Assembly (NCBI RefSeq): GCF_014203325.1
Contig: NZ_JACHIV010000001.1
Location: forward strand, 1,117,501-1,181,500
DNA length: 64,000 nucleotides
Source of the DNA: Saccharopolyspora gloriosae
Lineage (GTDB): Bacteria; Actinomycetota; Actinomycetes; Mycobacteriales; Pseudonocardiaceae
Reading direction: 5' to 3'
Positions within the stretch are counted from its first letter, which is position 1, and every line of letters starts with the position of its first letter. A program made the translations under genes and the position numbers. The notes under the pieces were generated by a model, which saw only the letters and a list, made by a program, of their open reading frames with translations, was not told where the DNA came from and did no database searches. Below, in pieces: positions 35,034-43,447 of this stretch.

Positions 35034-35801
35034 ATGACTCTTAACAACTCGAACAGGTTGCAAGGAAAGGTCGCACTTGTGACCGGTGCCGCCAAGGGGA
35101 TCGGGGCCGGCATCGCGAAGGAGTTCGCCGCTGCCGGGGCCTCGGTCGTGGTCAACTACGCCTCCGATGCCGAGGGGGCGCAGAAAGTGGTGAGCCACAT
35201 CCGCGACAGCGGGGGGACGGCGGTCGCGGTTCAGGGTGACGTTTCCGCTCGCGAGGATGTCGAACGCGTCTTCGGCGAAGTCGTGCACACCTACGGTCGG
35301 CTGGACGTCGTGGTCAACAACGCCGCGGTGTACTTCGCGGAGCCGGTCGAAGACGCGTCGCAGGAGCACATCTCGCACCAGCTATCGGTCAACGTGCTCG
35401 GGCCCATCCTCACGGTGCAGGAGGCGCTCAAGCATTTCGGGCCCGATGGCGGCTCGATCATCAATATCGGGTCGCTCGACAGCGCTCGCGCGGTTCCCGG
35501 GATGTCGGTCTACGCCGCGACCAAGGGGGCTGTCGACGCATTCACCAGGGTGCTGGCGGCCGAGCTGGGACCCCGTGGGGTCAGGGTCAACACCCTTGCC
35601 CCAGGAGGTGTGGAGACCGAGGGGATCCATGCCGCGGGCTTCATGGGAAGCGATGCCGAAAAAGAGATGATCGAGCGCACTCCGCTAGGGCGGATGGGGC
35701 AGCCGCAAGACCTGGCGAGGGTCGCGGTGTTCTTCGCCTCCGACGACGCGGCGTGGGTCACCGGTGAGCGCCTCACCGCGTCGGGCGGCCTTCGGAGCTA
35801 G
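35034..35801 (+). CDS. Short-chain dehydrogenase/reductase (classical SDR)
   Basis: A 255-residue classical SDR. TGAAKGIG (near residue 18) binds NAD(P), VNNAAVY matches the NNAG motif, Ser sits in INIGSLDS, and YAATKG supplies the catalytic Tyr-x-x-x-Lys. The C-terminal APGGVETEG and ASDDAAWVTGERLTASGG are typical of FabG-like and glucose-1-dehydrogenase-like members. NADPH preference is likely from the VNYASD segment after beta-2, without an acidic end. It starts the accessory stretch that includes the FAD oxidoreductase; whether they share a pathway is inference. The substrate is unknown. Confidence 0.93.
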   Translation: MTLNNSNRLQGKVALVTGAAKGIGAGIAKEFAAAGASVVVNYASDAEGAQKVVSHIRDSGGTAVAVQGDVSAREDVERVFGEVVHTYGRLDVVVNNAAVYFAEPVEDASQEHISHQLSVNVLGPILTVQEALKHFGPDGGSIINIGSLDSARAVPGMSVYAATKGAVDAFTRVLAAELGPRGVRVNTLAPGGVETEGIHAAGFMGSDAEKEMIERTPLGRMGQPQDLARVAVFFASDDAAWVTGERLTASGGLRS

Positions 35802-36533
35802 ATCCTCCCGGCTGTGAAGATCGACGATCGAAGCTTCCTTCGGCGGCGTTGACCTTGTTCTCACGGGTGACCACCGCGTCGCAGCCGTCGTCCGCTGGAC
35901 GTCCGGAGCGAGTGACGGTCGTCCGGTCGACGCGGGGAACTCGCGGCGGCGGGCGCGCGTGGCAGTGCACGGCTCGGTGGCTTCTTCGACACCTCGTGAG
36001 CAATGCTCGGCTTCGCTGCTGCTCGACCGTCGACGGCAGTTCGGGTTCTGCCTGTGTTTCCGTCGACAGCGGACACGGCTGACCGGTATTCGGAATCGTC
36101 GGCGTGTGTCCCGGAGATCGTGGGTCGAGAAAGGCGAACCCGATCGCCTCGGTGAGCAATGTAGTCGGTTTCGTGCCCGTGAATGATCCTCGTGAATATG
36201 GTGCAGGGGTCGTAGATATCGGTCACCGGCGGTGTTGTCGTTTGGTGCGAATCTGGAGCCTGTCCCGTCGCGGTGCGCTCAGGAGGGGGCCTCCGGCAGC
36301 GCCCGTCGACAGGGGGCTGTGGTGGCAGAACGCCGCGTCGAAGGAGGACGAACGTGACCCTTTTGGGCAAGGCGCTGGAACTCATGTGCAAGGTCGCCTC
36401 GCGGAGGTGCGCTACTCGATGGTACGTGCTTACAGTTCGGTAATGTGAGTTGTTTTCGTGAGATCCTCGTCGTTGCCGCCTCGGATGTCACTTTCCTGTC
36501 CTGATTCATTTGTCGGAGGTTAGTGCGATTCGT
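35802..36533. other. Intergenic stretch before the FAD oxidoreductase gene
   Basis: About 730 bases in which I find no gene with a plausible start and codon use. A GGAGG motif lies at 36515-36519 near the next start. The composition dips in GC around 36420-36510, consistent with a promoter. Confidence 0.5.
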
Positions 36534-38444
36534 ATGCGTGCGTTGATTCTTTGCGACGTGCCGGTGGAATACGGCCGTTCGCTGATCGGTGGGGATGTTC
36601 GGCACCGCCCCGAGCTGGCGCTGACGGGGGCGGAAACCGGGGACGTCGTGGCTGCGGCGGCTTTGGGCTCGGCGATCGCCGAGCTCCGGCCGCACGTGGT
36701 CGTCACCGCCGCGACGCTGCCGTCCGCCGTTCTCGCGCGGTGGCGCGCGGTGATGGGGACCGAAGCGGCGGTGTGCGTGCGCGTCGCGGACGCTGCGGAT
36801 GAGGTGAGCACCGCCGGAGCGGACGCGGCGGGAAGGATCGCGGTGCGCGTCGTCGACGCCGGAGCGGACGCCGCGTTCCGCGCGCTGGCCGTCGCCGAGC
36901 GGTACCTGCTGACCCGGCGCACCGCGGCCCCATCGGTCGAGGACAGCTGGTCGGGGTTGGCGGCAAGCGTTCCGTACCGGCGGCCGGGTGGCGGGGCCGA
37001 TGAGAGCGTCCTGCTGATCGGCGCCGGAGTGGTCAACCTGGTGACCGCGTCGCTCCTGGTCCGGCACGGGTACCGGGTCACGGTGCTGGAACGGTCGCCG
37101 GATCCGCGCAGGAACGCCGAGTGGTCGGCATACGGCTGCAGCCGTGGCGGCCACAACGCCCGCATGTTCACCCTGACCGAGGCCGACGACTACCACGACA
37201 AGGTTCCCGTCCCGCCGGATCAGGCGAACACGCTGTTCGATCGCCCGCCGTCCGAGCTGGGGTGGAACGTCCTCGTCGGCACCGGGCCCGCCGAGCAGGC
37301 GTGGATCCAGGAGTTCCGGCGAGTTCCGCCGTGGTTGGCGCGGGCCTACAACACCGACATCTTCGACCTCAACCGTCGCAGCGGGAAGTTGTGGGCCGAG
37401 TGGATGGCCGCCGATCCGGCGTCCTTCGACGACGTGCACCTGCGGCACGACGTCCTGCGGCTCTACCAGGACGCCGACCACTTCGCCGCCGGGGTCGGCA
37501 GGCAACGCGACGCGGGAGCGCTCCTGGACAGCTACGCCCCGGAGCGGGTACGAGCGGAGTTCCCCGCGCTGGCAGAGGCCGCGCCGGACGCCTACGCGGG
37601 CGGCGTGCTGGTGCGCGGGTTCACGCTGAACGTGCACGATTTCATCGCCCGGTTGCTCGACGAGTTGGAAGACGCCGGAGCGCGGCTGTCGTTCGACGAG
37701 GAGGCGGAGACCGCGCTGCGTGACCGGGCCGACCGGGTGGCCGGCGTGCTCACCGACCGCGGGAACTTCCACCGCGCCCACCACTACGTCGTCTCCCCGG
37801 GCGTGCACGGCGCGAACATGCTGGCCAACACCGAATCCGCCGGGCAGATCCACGGCGTCCTCGGCTGCTGGCTGGCCGTACCGAATCAGCGGCCGTTGCT
37901 GGAGCATTCGCTCAAAATCGCTCGTCGCGGGCACGTCGCCGAGGACGCCAACGTCACCGTCGCCCGCGACGAGCGCGGCGGTGAGGTGCTGGTGTTCGGC
38001 TCCGGTTACGGATACACCGGCGCGGACCCGGCCAACATCGACCGGGCCGAGCTGGCGGCGATGCACGCCGCGACCGCCGACACGGCACGACGGCTGTTCC
38101 CCCGCGCCTACGCCGCCGCCGGGATCACCCCTGGTGATCCGGACGCGCGGTTCTGCGTGCGCCCGTGGACCGCGTCGAACCTGGGCTTGTTCGAAACGCT
38201 GCCCGCCGCGAACGGGGCGTTCGTCGTCGCGGGCGGGCACAACACCGGCGGGTTCGCGCAGGCCCCGGTCGTCGCCGAGGCCGTGCTGGACGCCCTGGCC
38301 GGACGTCCGCACCCGATGCACGCGCTATACCACCCGCGACGAGCCCGCGACGTCCTCGGTGGCCCGCCGGCCGCGGCGCCCGTTCCGGCCGAGACCCTCC
38401 CGCCGAGGACGGTTCCGGCAGAGCAGGCGCACCAGGTCACCTGA
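36534..38444 (+). CDS. Two-part FAD-dependent oxidoreductase (DAO/DadA-like with extra N-terminal domain)
   Basis: A 636-residue protein. Residues ~155-610 are a DAO-family flavoenzyme: the Rossmann motif reads VLLIGAGVVNLVTASLLVRHGYRVTVLE, GCSRGGHNARMF follows, and the FAD-closing segment near the C-terminus is RPWTASNLGLFETLPAANGAFVVAGGHNTGGFAQAPVVAEAVLD. This is closest to D-amino acid dehydrogenase-like or sarcosine-oxidase-like enzymes that oxidise a C-N bond. The third glycine of GxGxxG is Asn168. Residues 1-150 (MRALILCDVPVEYGRSLIGGD..., ELRPHVVVTAATLPSAVLARW) form a separate alpha/beta domain I cannot name. ATG 36534 follows GGAGG, though 14 bases away; an in-frame TTG at 36510 is an alternative. 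Neighbouring exporter and amidotransferase genes suggest amino-acid-derived metabolism. Confidence 0.85.
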   Translation: MRALILCDVPVEYGRSLIGGDVRHRPELALTGAETGDVVAAAALGSAIAELRPHVVVTAATLPSAVLARWRAVMGTEAAVCVRVADAADEVSTAGADAAGRIAVRVVDAGADAAFRALAVAERYLLTRRTAAPSVEDSWSGLAASVPYRRPGGGADESVLLIGAGVVNLVTASLLVRHGYRVTVLERSPDPRRNAEWSAYGCSRGGHNARMFTLTEADDYHDKVPVPPDQANTLFDRPPSELGWNVLVGTGPAEQAWIQEFRRVPPWLARAYNTDIFDLNRRSGKLWAEWMAADPASFDDVHLRHDVLRLYQDADHFAAGVGRQRDAGALLDSYAPERVRAEFPALAEAAPDAYAGGVLVRGFTLNVHDFIARLLDELEDAGARLSFDEEAETALRDRADRVAGVLTDRGNFHRAHHYVVSPGVHGANMLANTESAGQIHGVLGCWLAVPNQRPLLEHSLKIARRGHVAEDANVTVARDERGGEVLVFGSGYGYTGADPANIDRAELAAMHAATADTARRLFPRAYAAAGITPGDPDARFCVRPWTASNLGLFETLPAANGAFVVAGGHNTGGFAQAPVVAEAVLDALAGRPHPMHALYHPRRARDVLGGPPAAAPVPAETLPPRTVPAEQAHQVT

Positions 38445-38681
38445 TGTTCCGCGGCGAGCAGGGATGACGAGCCTTCGGACACTCGATCACCCGCTCCTGC
38501 GCGAGCTGGGCTCTTGGTCGGCTGCGGCACGGCGTGCTGCGCAGCCGCAGCGGATCTCCGGCAGACAGCCGGTGTCGCTGCCGACGACTCCTCCCGAGCT
38601 GCACGGGCGCCGCGCCTACCGCGGAAGCCGGACCGAACCCGTTGATATGACAGGAAAATCCCCACTCCGGAGAAAGAGATC

Positions 38682-39668
38682 ATGACCTCGTTGCGCCAGT
38701 ACGCCGCTGTCCACACCGGACGGTCGACCGATACCGGGAAGCCGCGTGCGTTCTGGTGGGGCTGCGGGCTGGCGCTGCTGGCGGTGATGATCTGGGCCGG
38801 GAACTTCGTCGCCGCCCGAGGGTTGGGCGATGAGGTCTCCCCGGTGGCGCTGTCGTTCTGGCGCTGGACGATCGCCACCGCGGTGCTGGTTCCCTTCGTC
38901 GCCCGCGCACCGGTGGCCCAGTGGCGGCTGTGCCGCGCCCATGTCGGCTACCTGTGCCTGACCGGATTCCTCGGGGTCGCCGCGTTCAACACCCTGGTCT
39001 ACATCGCGGGCCGCACCACTTCTGCGACCAACCTGGCGCTGCTGGCGGTGGCCGCGCCGGTGTTCATCGTGCTGCTCGCGCGCGTGCTGGACCGCACGCC
39101 GATCACCGGTCCGCAGCTGGCCGGCACGGTCATCGCGTTGGGCGGGGTGGGAGCGCTGATCACCGGAGGGACGCTGATCGGCCTGCGGTGGCACTCCGGC
39201 GACCTGTGGATGCTGCTGGGCACGTTGACCTTCGCCTGCTACTCGCTACTGGTGCGCCGCAAGCCGCCTGAGCTGGGGAATTCGGTGTTCCTGGCGAGCA
39301 TCTTCGGCGTCGGCACGCTGTTCCTGCTGCCGCTGTACCTCGGGGACTTGCTGCTGCTGGGCGGCCGGATGCCCCTGGACGGCCGGGTGCTGTGGTCGCT
39401 GCTGTACGTCGGGGTGCTGTCCTCGGCGGTCGCCTTCGCGGCGTGGAACCGGTCGATCGAGATCATCGGCGCCTCGCGCGCAGGCTTCCTCTACTACCTC
39501 ACACCGGTCGCCACCGCGCTCGCGGCGTGGCTGGTGCTGGGAGAGCGAGCCGGGTGGGTGCAGGGCGCGGCGATGCTGCTGATCGTGTGCGGCGTCTTCG
39601 TCAGCAACCACGCCCCGACGACCGGCCGTACGACGAGCAGGGGCCCGGAGACGGGCCCCGGGAAGTAG
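38682..39668 (+). CDS. EamA-family (DMT) transporter
   Basis: A 328-residue membrane protein with ten predicted helices arranged as two five-helix EamA repeats: first from LLAVMIWAGNFVAARGLGDEVSPVALSFWRWTIATAVL, second from LWMLLGTLTFACYSLLVRRKPPE to AAMLLIVCGVFVSNHAP. The paired WxxxN/R and FxRW-like motifs are those of drug/metabolite transporters, usually exporters of amino acids or metabolites. The cytoplasmic C-terminal tail is short. ATG 38682 has GAGAAAGAG upstream. The amidotransferase gene starts 8 bases after its stop, so the two are cotranscribed. Likely export of the product of this small cluster (inference). Confidence 0.93.
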   Translation: MTSLRQYAAVHTGRSTDTGKPRAFWWGCGLALLAVMIWAGNFVAARGLGDEVSPVALSFWRWTIATAVLVPFVARAPVAQWRLCRAHVGYLCLTGFLGVAAFNTLVYIAGRTTSATNLALLAVAAPVFIVLLARVLDRTPITGPQLAGTVIALGGVGALITGGTLIGLRWHSGDLWMLLGTLTFACYSLLVRRKPPELGNSVFLASIFGVGTLFLLPLYLGDLLLLGGRMPLDGRVLWSLLYVGVLSSAVAFAAWNRSIEIIGASRAGFLYYLTPVATALAAWLVLGERAGWVQGAAMLLIVCGVFVSNHAPTTGRTTSRGPETGPGK

Positions 39669-39676
39669 GAGCGAAC

Positions 39677-40621
39677 GTGTGCGGACTGTTCGGAATCGCC
39701 GGGACCGGCCCTGGAGGGGGCGATGCGGGGGCGATCCCCGCGTTGACGTGGGCGCTGGGGTCTGCGTCCCGAGAACGCGGCGTCCACGGCTCCGGTGTGG
39801 CGTGCTTGTTCACCGCGATTGACGGCGGCCCCGGGCTCCGCGAGTGGGAACCGGCCACCGCGACCACCGTTGCCGACCTGCGCACGTCGCGGCTGCGGAT
39901 CGTGAAGACGCCGGGAGCGTTCGACACGATGCCCTCGGCCGGTAGCGCCGACGAGAACGACGGCCCGCCGGCGGACCTGGCCGCCGACTTGAACCGCGCG
40001 GCGATCGTGCTCGGCCACACCCGGTTCCGCACCCAGGGGGCGACCGCCGCGCTGGAGCACACCAGCCCGCTGCTGGTCGATTCCGTCGTCGGCACCCACA
40101 ACGGCGACGTCGACGTGGACACCCTGCCCGCCCCGCCGCCGCGCACGCGGCCGAAGTTCGACACCGAACTCCTGCTCGCCGCGCTGTCCGATGCGGGCGG
40201 CGATCGCGCGGCGATCTGCGACCTGCTCACCGGCATGGTCGGCCGTACCGCGCTCGTCTGGGCCGACCTTCGCGATCCGATGCACCTCCACCTCGCCCGC
40301 GCCGCGCTGAGCCCGCTGGCCGTGGCCCGTGACCAGTTCGGCCGGTTGCACTGGGCGTCCAATCCGGGGTGGTTGCGCACCCACCTGCCCGCGGTCGGAT
40401 TGCGCCCCACGGGGTTGCGGATGCTGCGGGAAGGGACGGTCGAGACCTACGACCTGCGCGGTGGCGTCCCGGAATCGGTCTGGCGGGCCGATTTCGTTCC
40501 CACCACCCGGGAAAGCGACCTGCGCAAACGCCACTCCGTCGCGTTGCTGGGCTACACCGACCGGGACCGCGCCGCCGACGACGCGTTGTTGCGGCGTCGC
40601 GTGCTGTCCTCGTCCGCGTGA
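39677..40621 (+). CDS. Stand-alone class II glutamine amidotransferase
   Basis: A 314-residue Ntn-type glutaminase domain protein. After removal of the initiator Met, the N-terminal nucleophile would be Cys2 of CGLFGIAG. GHTRFRTQGA and GTHNGDVD match the Arg, Asn-Gly and Asp positions that bind glutamine in GlmS- and GltB-type domains. There is no synthetase or isomerase domain, so the ammonia must be used by another protein or the enzyme hydrolyses a gamma-glutamyl compound (as EgtC does). GTG 39677 was chosen because it alone gives the N-terminal Cys and AGGAG lies 7 bases before it. It is 8 bases after the EamA gene. Confidence 0.88.
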   Translation: MCGLFGIAGTGPGGGDAGAIPALTWALGSASRERGVHGSGVACLFTAIDGGPGLREWEPATATTVADLRTSRLRIVKTPGAFDTMPSAGSADENDGPPADLAADLNRAAIVLGHTRFRTQGATAALEHTSPLLVDSVVGTHNGDVDVDTLPAPPPRTRPKFDTELLLAALSDAGGDRAAICDLLTGMVGRTALVWADLRDPMHLHLARAALSPLAVARDQFGRLHWASNPGWLRTHLPAVGLRPTGLRMLREGTVETYDLRGGVPESVWRADFVPTTRESDLRKRHSVALLGYTDRDRAADDALLRRRVLSSSA

Positions 40622-40806
40622 GCAGATCGCGACACCCTGATGTTGCACGCGCGTGGGGATTCCGCGCTCTGGCGCGGAGTGCTGTGCCGTCCGCTGAAAT
40701 GACCGACTGAAGACATGTCGCCCGTCGCGCGTCCCAGAGCGGGACGTCGCGTCGGCGCAACGTTGCGAAGACCATCGAATCTTCCCGGCCGGAAAGGCTG
40801 CTCGCC

Positions 40807-41430
40807 GTGAGTGATCAGACCGCATCGCTTCCCGAGAACCCGTGCTTGGTGACCGAGCGGCTCGTTCTGCGTCCGTGGGAGCCCGCCGACTTCGACGCGG
40901 TACGAGCATGGCACGCCGACCCCGTGGTCATGCGGCACCTCGGTGGAGTCCTCGATTCCGCCCGCAGCGACGCGACGGTGCGCCGCTGGACGGCGGAGCT
41001 GGAGTCGAAGGGATTCGGCATGCTCGCGGTCTGCCCGGCCGACGGTGCGCGGCCCATCGGCACCGTGGGGCTCGGCCTGCCTGCTTTCGACAGCCACTTC
41101 ACCCCGTGCGTCGAGATCGGCTGGCGCCTTGATCGGGGCGCCTGGGGGCGCGGCTACGCGACGGAGGCCGCGCGCGCGGTCCTGCGGGACGGGTTCGACC
41201 GGCTCGGGCTGGCGGAGATCGTCGCCTTCACCGCCAGGCAGAACACCGGGAGCGAACGGGTGATGAACCGCCTGGGCATGCGGTACGACCCCAGCGGGGA
41301 CTTCGTGCGCCGATTCCGCCCCGACGGGCCGGAAGTCCCGTCCGTGCTCTGGCGTGTCCGCGCCGGCGATCTGGGTGAGGACGGTGCACTGCAAGAAAAC
41401 GGCGACCCGCGAAAAGGGGGAGGCGTGTGA
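40807..41430 (+). CDS. GNAT-family N-acetyltransferase
   Basis: A 207-residue GNAT of the RimJ/RimL-like type. LVTERLVLRPWEPADFDAVRAWHADPVVMRHLGG is the usual first motif, EIGWRLDRGAWGRGYATEAARAVL binds acetyl-CoA pyrophosphate (RxxGxG), and the C-terminal TGSERVMNRLGMRYDP completes the fold. The last ~20 residues are polar and probably disordered. GTG 40807 follows GGAAAGG. It is 185 bases after the amidotransferase gene, probably in the same cluster. Such enzymes near a metabolite exporter often give self-resistance by acetylation, but that is inference. Confidence 0.92.
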   Translation: MSDQTASLPENPCLVTERLVLRPWEPADFDAVRAWHADPVVMRHLGGVLDSARSDATVRRWTAELESKGFGMLAVCPADGARPIGTVGLGLPAFDSHFTPCVEIGWRLDRGAWGRGYATEAARAVLRDGFDRLGLAEIVAFTARQNTGSERVMNRLGMRYDPSGDFVRRFRPDGPEVPSVLWRVRAGDLGEDGALQENGDPRKGGGV

Positions 41431-41975
41431 TCGGCTTCCACCTGCGGGGTGGCTCTCGTGAATCCGGGCAGCCCTGAATCGGGCAACGGCGTCGGGTGTC
41501 GACCATCGGACGTTGCGCAGCCGGGTGCGGGTGCTGATCACGCTGAGATCAGCCCTGTTGCTGTACTCCCCGCTGGTGAACTGAGGAGTCGCGGGAAGTG
41601 CCTGAGCGGGTGGCGGAGCTGGAGCCGCTGTTCCTGTTGACCAATGGTTCGCAGGTGTCGTGAAAGCCCGGTCACCGGACTTGCGGAGCGGCGACCGCTG
41701 TCGCGGCGCCACACTCCGAGCCAGGCGGAAACGTCCTGGCGCTGCCCTGCGGGCGGTCTCGTGCGGGATTCCCCCGAAGTGCGGGCGTGGAAAATGGAAA
41801 ATTTTTGTTTCCGGAATTATTAAACGATCTCAGCTCGCCGGTGTCGTGATATGGGAATGCGCGATCGGGCAGGGATAATTCTCGTACGTGATCGCTTCGA
41901 GGTGCTGGTGAGTTGAACTCTGTTTCGTCTGATTGACTCCGCTCGGCAACTGAAATTCGGCAGAGGGGAAAACTC
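41431..41975. other. Intergenic stretch with an AT-rich promoter zone
   Basis: About 545 bases with no gene I can support. Bases ~41800-41830 are strikingly AT-rich (gaaaatttttgtttcc..attattaaac), likely part of the promoter for the secreted protein gene that follows. Confidence 0.5.
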
Positions 41976-42326
41976 ATGAAGCAGGTCACGCAGCGCCGGC
42001 TGGGGCGTGGAACGGCGTTGACGGCGGCAGTGGGTGCCGCGCTCGCCATGGCGACGGCGGGCACCGCGCAGGCGGCCACTCCCGGGGTCTTCACGCTGTG
42101 CTCGAAGGGTTCTTACGCGTCCTACGCGGTGTTCCCGGAACGTGGTGGCATGGCCACGACCCTCGTTCCCAGCGGCGCCTGCGAGAAGTTCGAATTCGGT
42201 GGCAAGAAGCCGGAGCGGGTGGAGATCCACCAGGGTCGTGGCGCGCTCATCGGCCCGGTCACCTACGACGGCCGGGCGGGCTTGAACATCGCGACCGTCA
42301 ACGGGCCGAGCTTCCACCCGTTCTGA
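41976..42326 (+). CDS. Small secreted protein
   Basis: A 116-residue exported protein. A Sec signal peptide is clear: basic start MKQVTQRRLGRG, hydrophobic core TALTAAVGAALAMATAGT and cleavage after AQA-A. The ~83-residue mature part has two Cys (FTLCSKGSYASY and PSGACEKFEFGG), able to form one disulfide, and beta-strand patterns ending ATVNGPSFHPF. It resembles small secreted beta-sandwich proteins of streptomycetes, but I do not recognise a named family. GAGGGG precedes the ATG. No partner enzymes are adjacent. Confidence 0.85.
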   Translation: MKQVTQRRLGRGTALTAAVGAALAMATAGTAQAATPGVFTLCSKGSYASYAVFPERGGMATTLVPSGACEKFEFGGKKPERVEIHQGRGALIGPVTYDGRAGLNIATVNGPSFHPF

Positions 42327-42640
42327 TCCTCGCCGGCCGAGGACCGGGCTGTGCCGTTGCCATGAACCACGTGGCAACGGCGCAGTCATGTCGCCGGAGA
42401 TTTTCGGCACACCGATGCGGGGAAATCGAGCCGTGCGGAAAGGCGCCCTTGCGCCAAGTGGCGCGATCCGGTTTCAAGTGGGGGGAATCCCCGTTCGCCG
42501 GGAACGCGGTCCGGACGGCAGCCCGAGTTGCGGACACTCGTGGTGGTCGCGCGTTGCCGCGGATTTTCCGCCGTGGAGGAGTGGTTCGAAGGCGCTGCGC
42601 AACCGAACTGCTCGCTTTCCAGTTTCGGAGGATGATCGGG
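42327..42640. other. Short intergenic stretch
   Basis: About 310 bases between the secreted-protein gene and the LuxR-type regulator; no gene or clear hairpin seen. A GGAGG (42627-42631) serves the next start. Confidence 0.5.
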
Positions 42641-43324
42641 ATGACTTCCCAAGCCGAATCAGCAGAATCGTCGCCGGCCCTGCACGAGGAGCACGAGTCA
42701 CCGAAGCGCGTGCGGGTGGCGGCCTGGGCGGCTGATCCCATCACGCTGAACGGTTTGACGCAGGCGTTGATGGGCCGTCTCGACGTGTTCGTCGCGACGG
42801 GCGAACTCCCCGCCGACGTGGACGTCCTGGTGGTCGCAGCCGACCGGGTCAGCATGGACGTCATGGTCAACATGCGCCGGGCCGCCGCTCAGTGCTCGGC
42901 ACCGATGGTGCTGGTGACCAACGAGCTCGACCGGACCCAGCTGCTGGCCGCGGTCGAATGCCGCGTGGTCGCGGTGCTGCACCGCAGCGCGGCCACCGAG
43001 GAACGGTTGGTCAGCACGATCGACGTCGTGGCCGGAGGTGGTGGTCTGCTGCCGCCGAACCTGCTCGGTGATCTGCTGCGCCAAGTGCAGAACCTGCACG
43101 AAGAGGTGCTGGCTCCGCGCGGTCTGAACTCCTCCGGGCTGACCAGTCGCGAGGTCGACGTCATCCGGTTGCTCACCGAAGGGTGTGACACCGAGGAGAT
43201 CGCGACCCGGATGTGCTATTCGGAACGCACCGTGAAGAACGTCATCTACGCCATGACGAGCCGCTTCAACCTGCGCAACCGTCCGCAGCTGGTCGCGTAC
43301 GCGATGCGTTCCGGAATCATCTAG
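42641..43324 (+). CDS. LuxR-type regulator with degenerate receiver domain
   Basis: A 227-residue NarL/FixJ-like protein. Residues ~20-140 have receiver-like order (VRVAAWAADPITLNGLTQALM, ADVDVLVVAADRVSMDVM), but the usual phospho-acceptor Asp position reads Ala and the conserved Lys region is HRSA, so phosphorylation control is unlikely. The C-terminus is a standard LuxR helix-turn-helix: LTSREVDVIRLLTEGCDTEEIATRMCYSERTVKNVIYAMTSRFNLRN. ATG 42641 is 9 bases after GGAGG; ATG 42632 is an in-frame alternative. It heads a group of regulators before the secretion genes. Confidence 0.9.
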   Translation: MTSQAESAESSPALHEEHESPKRVRVAAWAADPITLNGLTQALMGRLDVFVATGELPADVDVLVVAADRVSMDVMVNMRRAAAQCSAPMVLVTNELDRTQLLAAVECRVVAVLHRSAATEERLVSTIDVVAGGGGLLPPNLLGDLLRQVQNLHEEVLAPRGLNSSGLTSREVDVIRLLTEGCDTEEIATRMCYSERTVKNVIYAMTSRFNLRNRPQLVAYAMRSGII

Positions 43325-43447
43325 CACCGGCGCGAGGAGCGGATCGGCAGGCGGTGGCGCCGAAATCCCCTCGCAGCACGCCGAAACCGGTGCCGCGCGG
43401 GGATGATCGGTGCCCTTCGTCCGTCCTGGTCTCAGCCCGCGACGTCC

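Noticed and set aside
35861-36391. 176-codon minus-strand frame
   Set aside because: Composition is Arg/Pro/Thr/Ser noise, no start signal; treated as intergenic.
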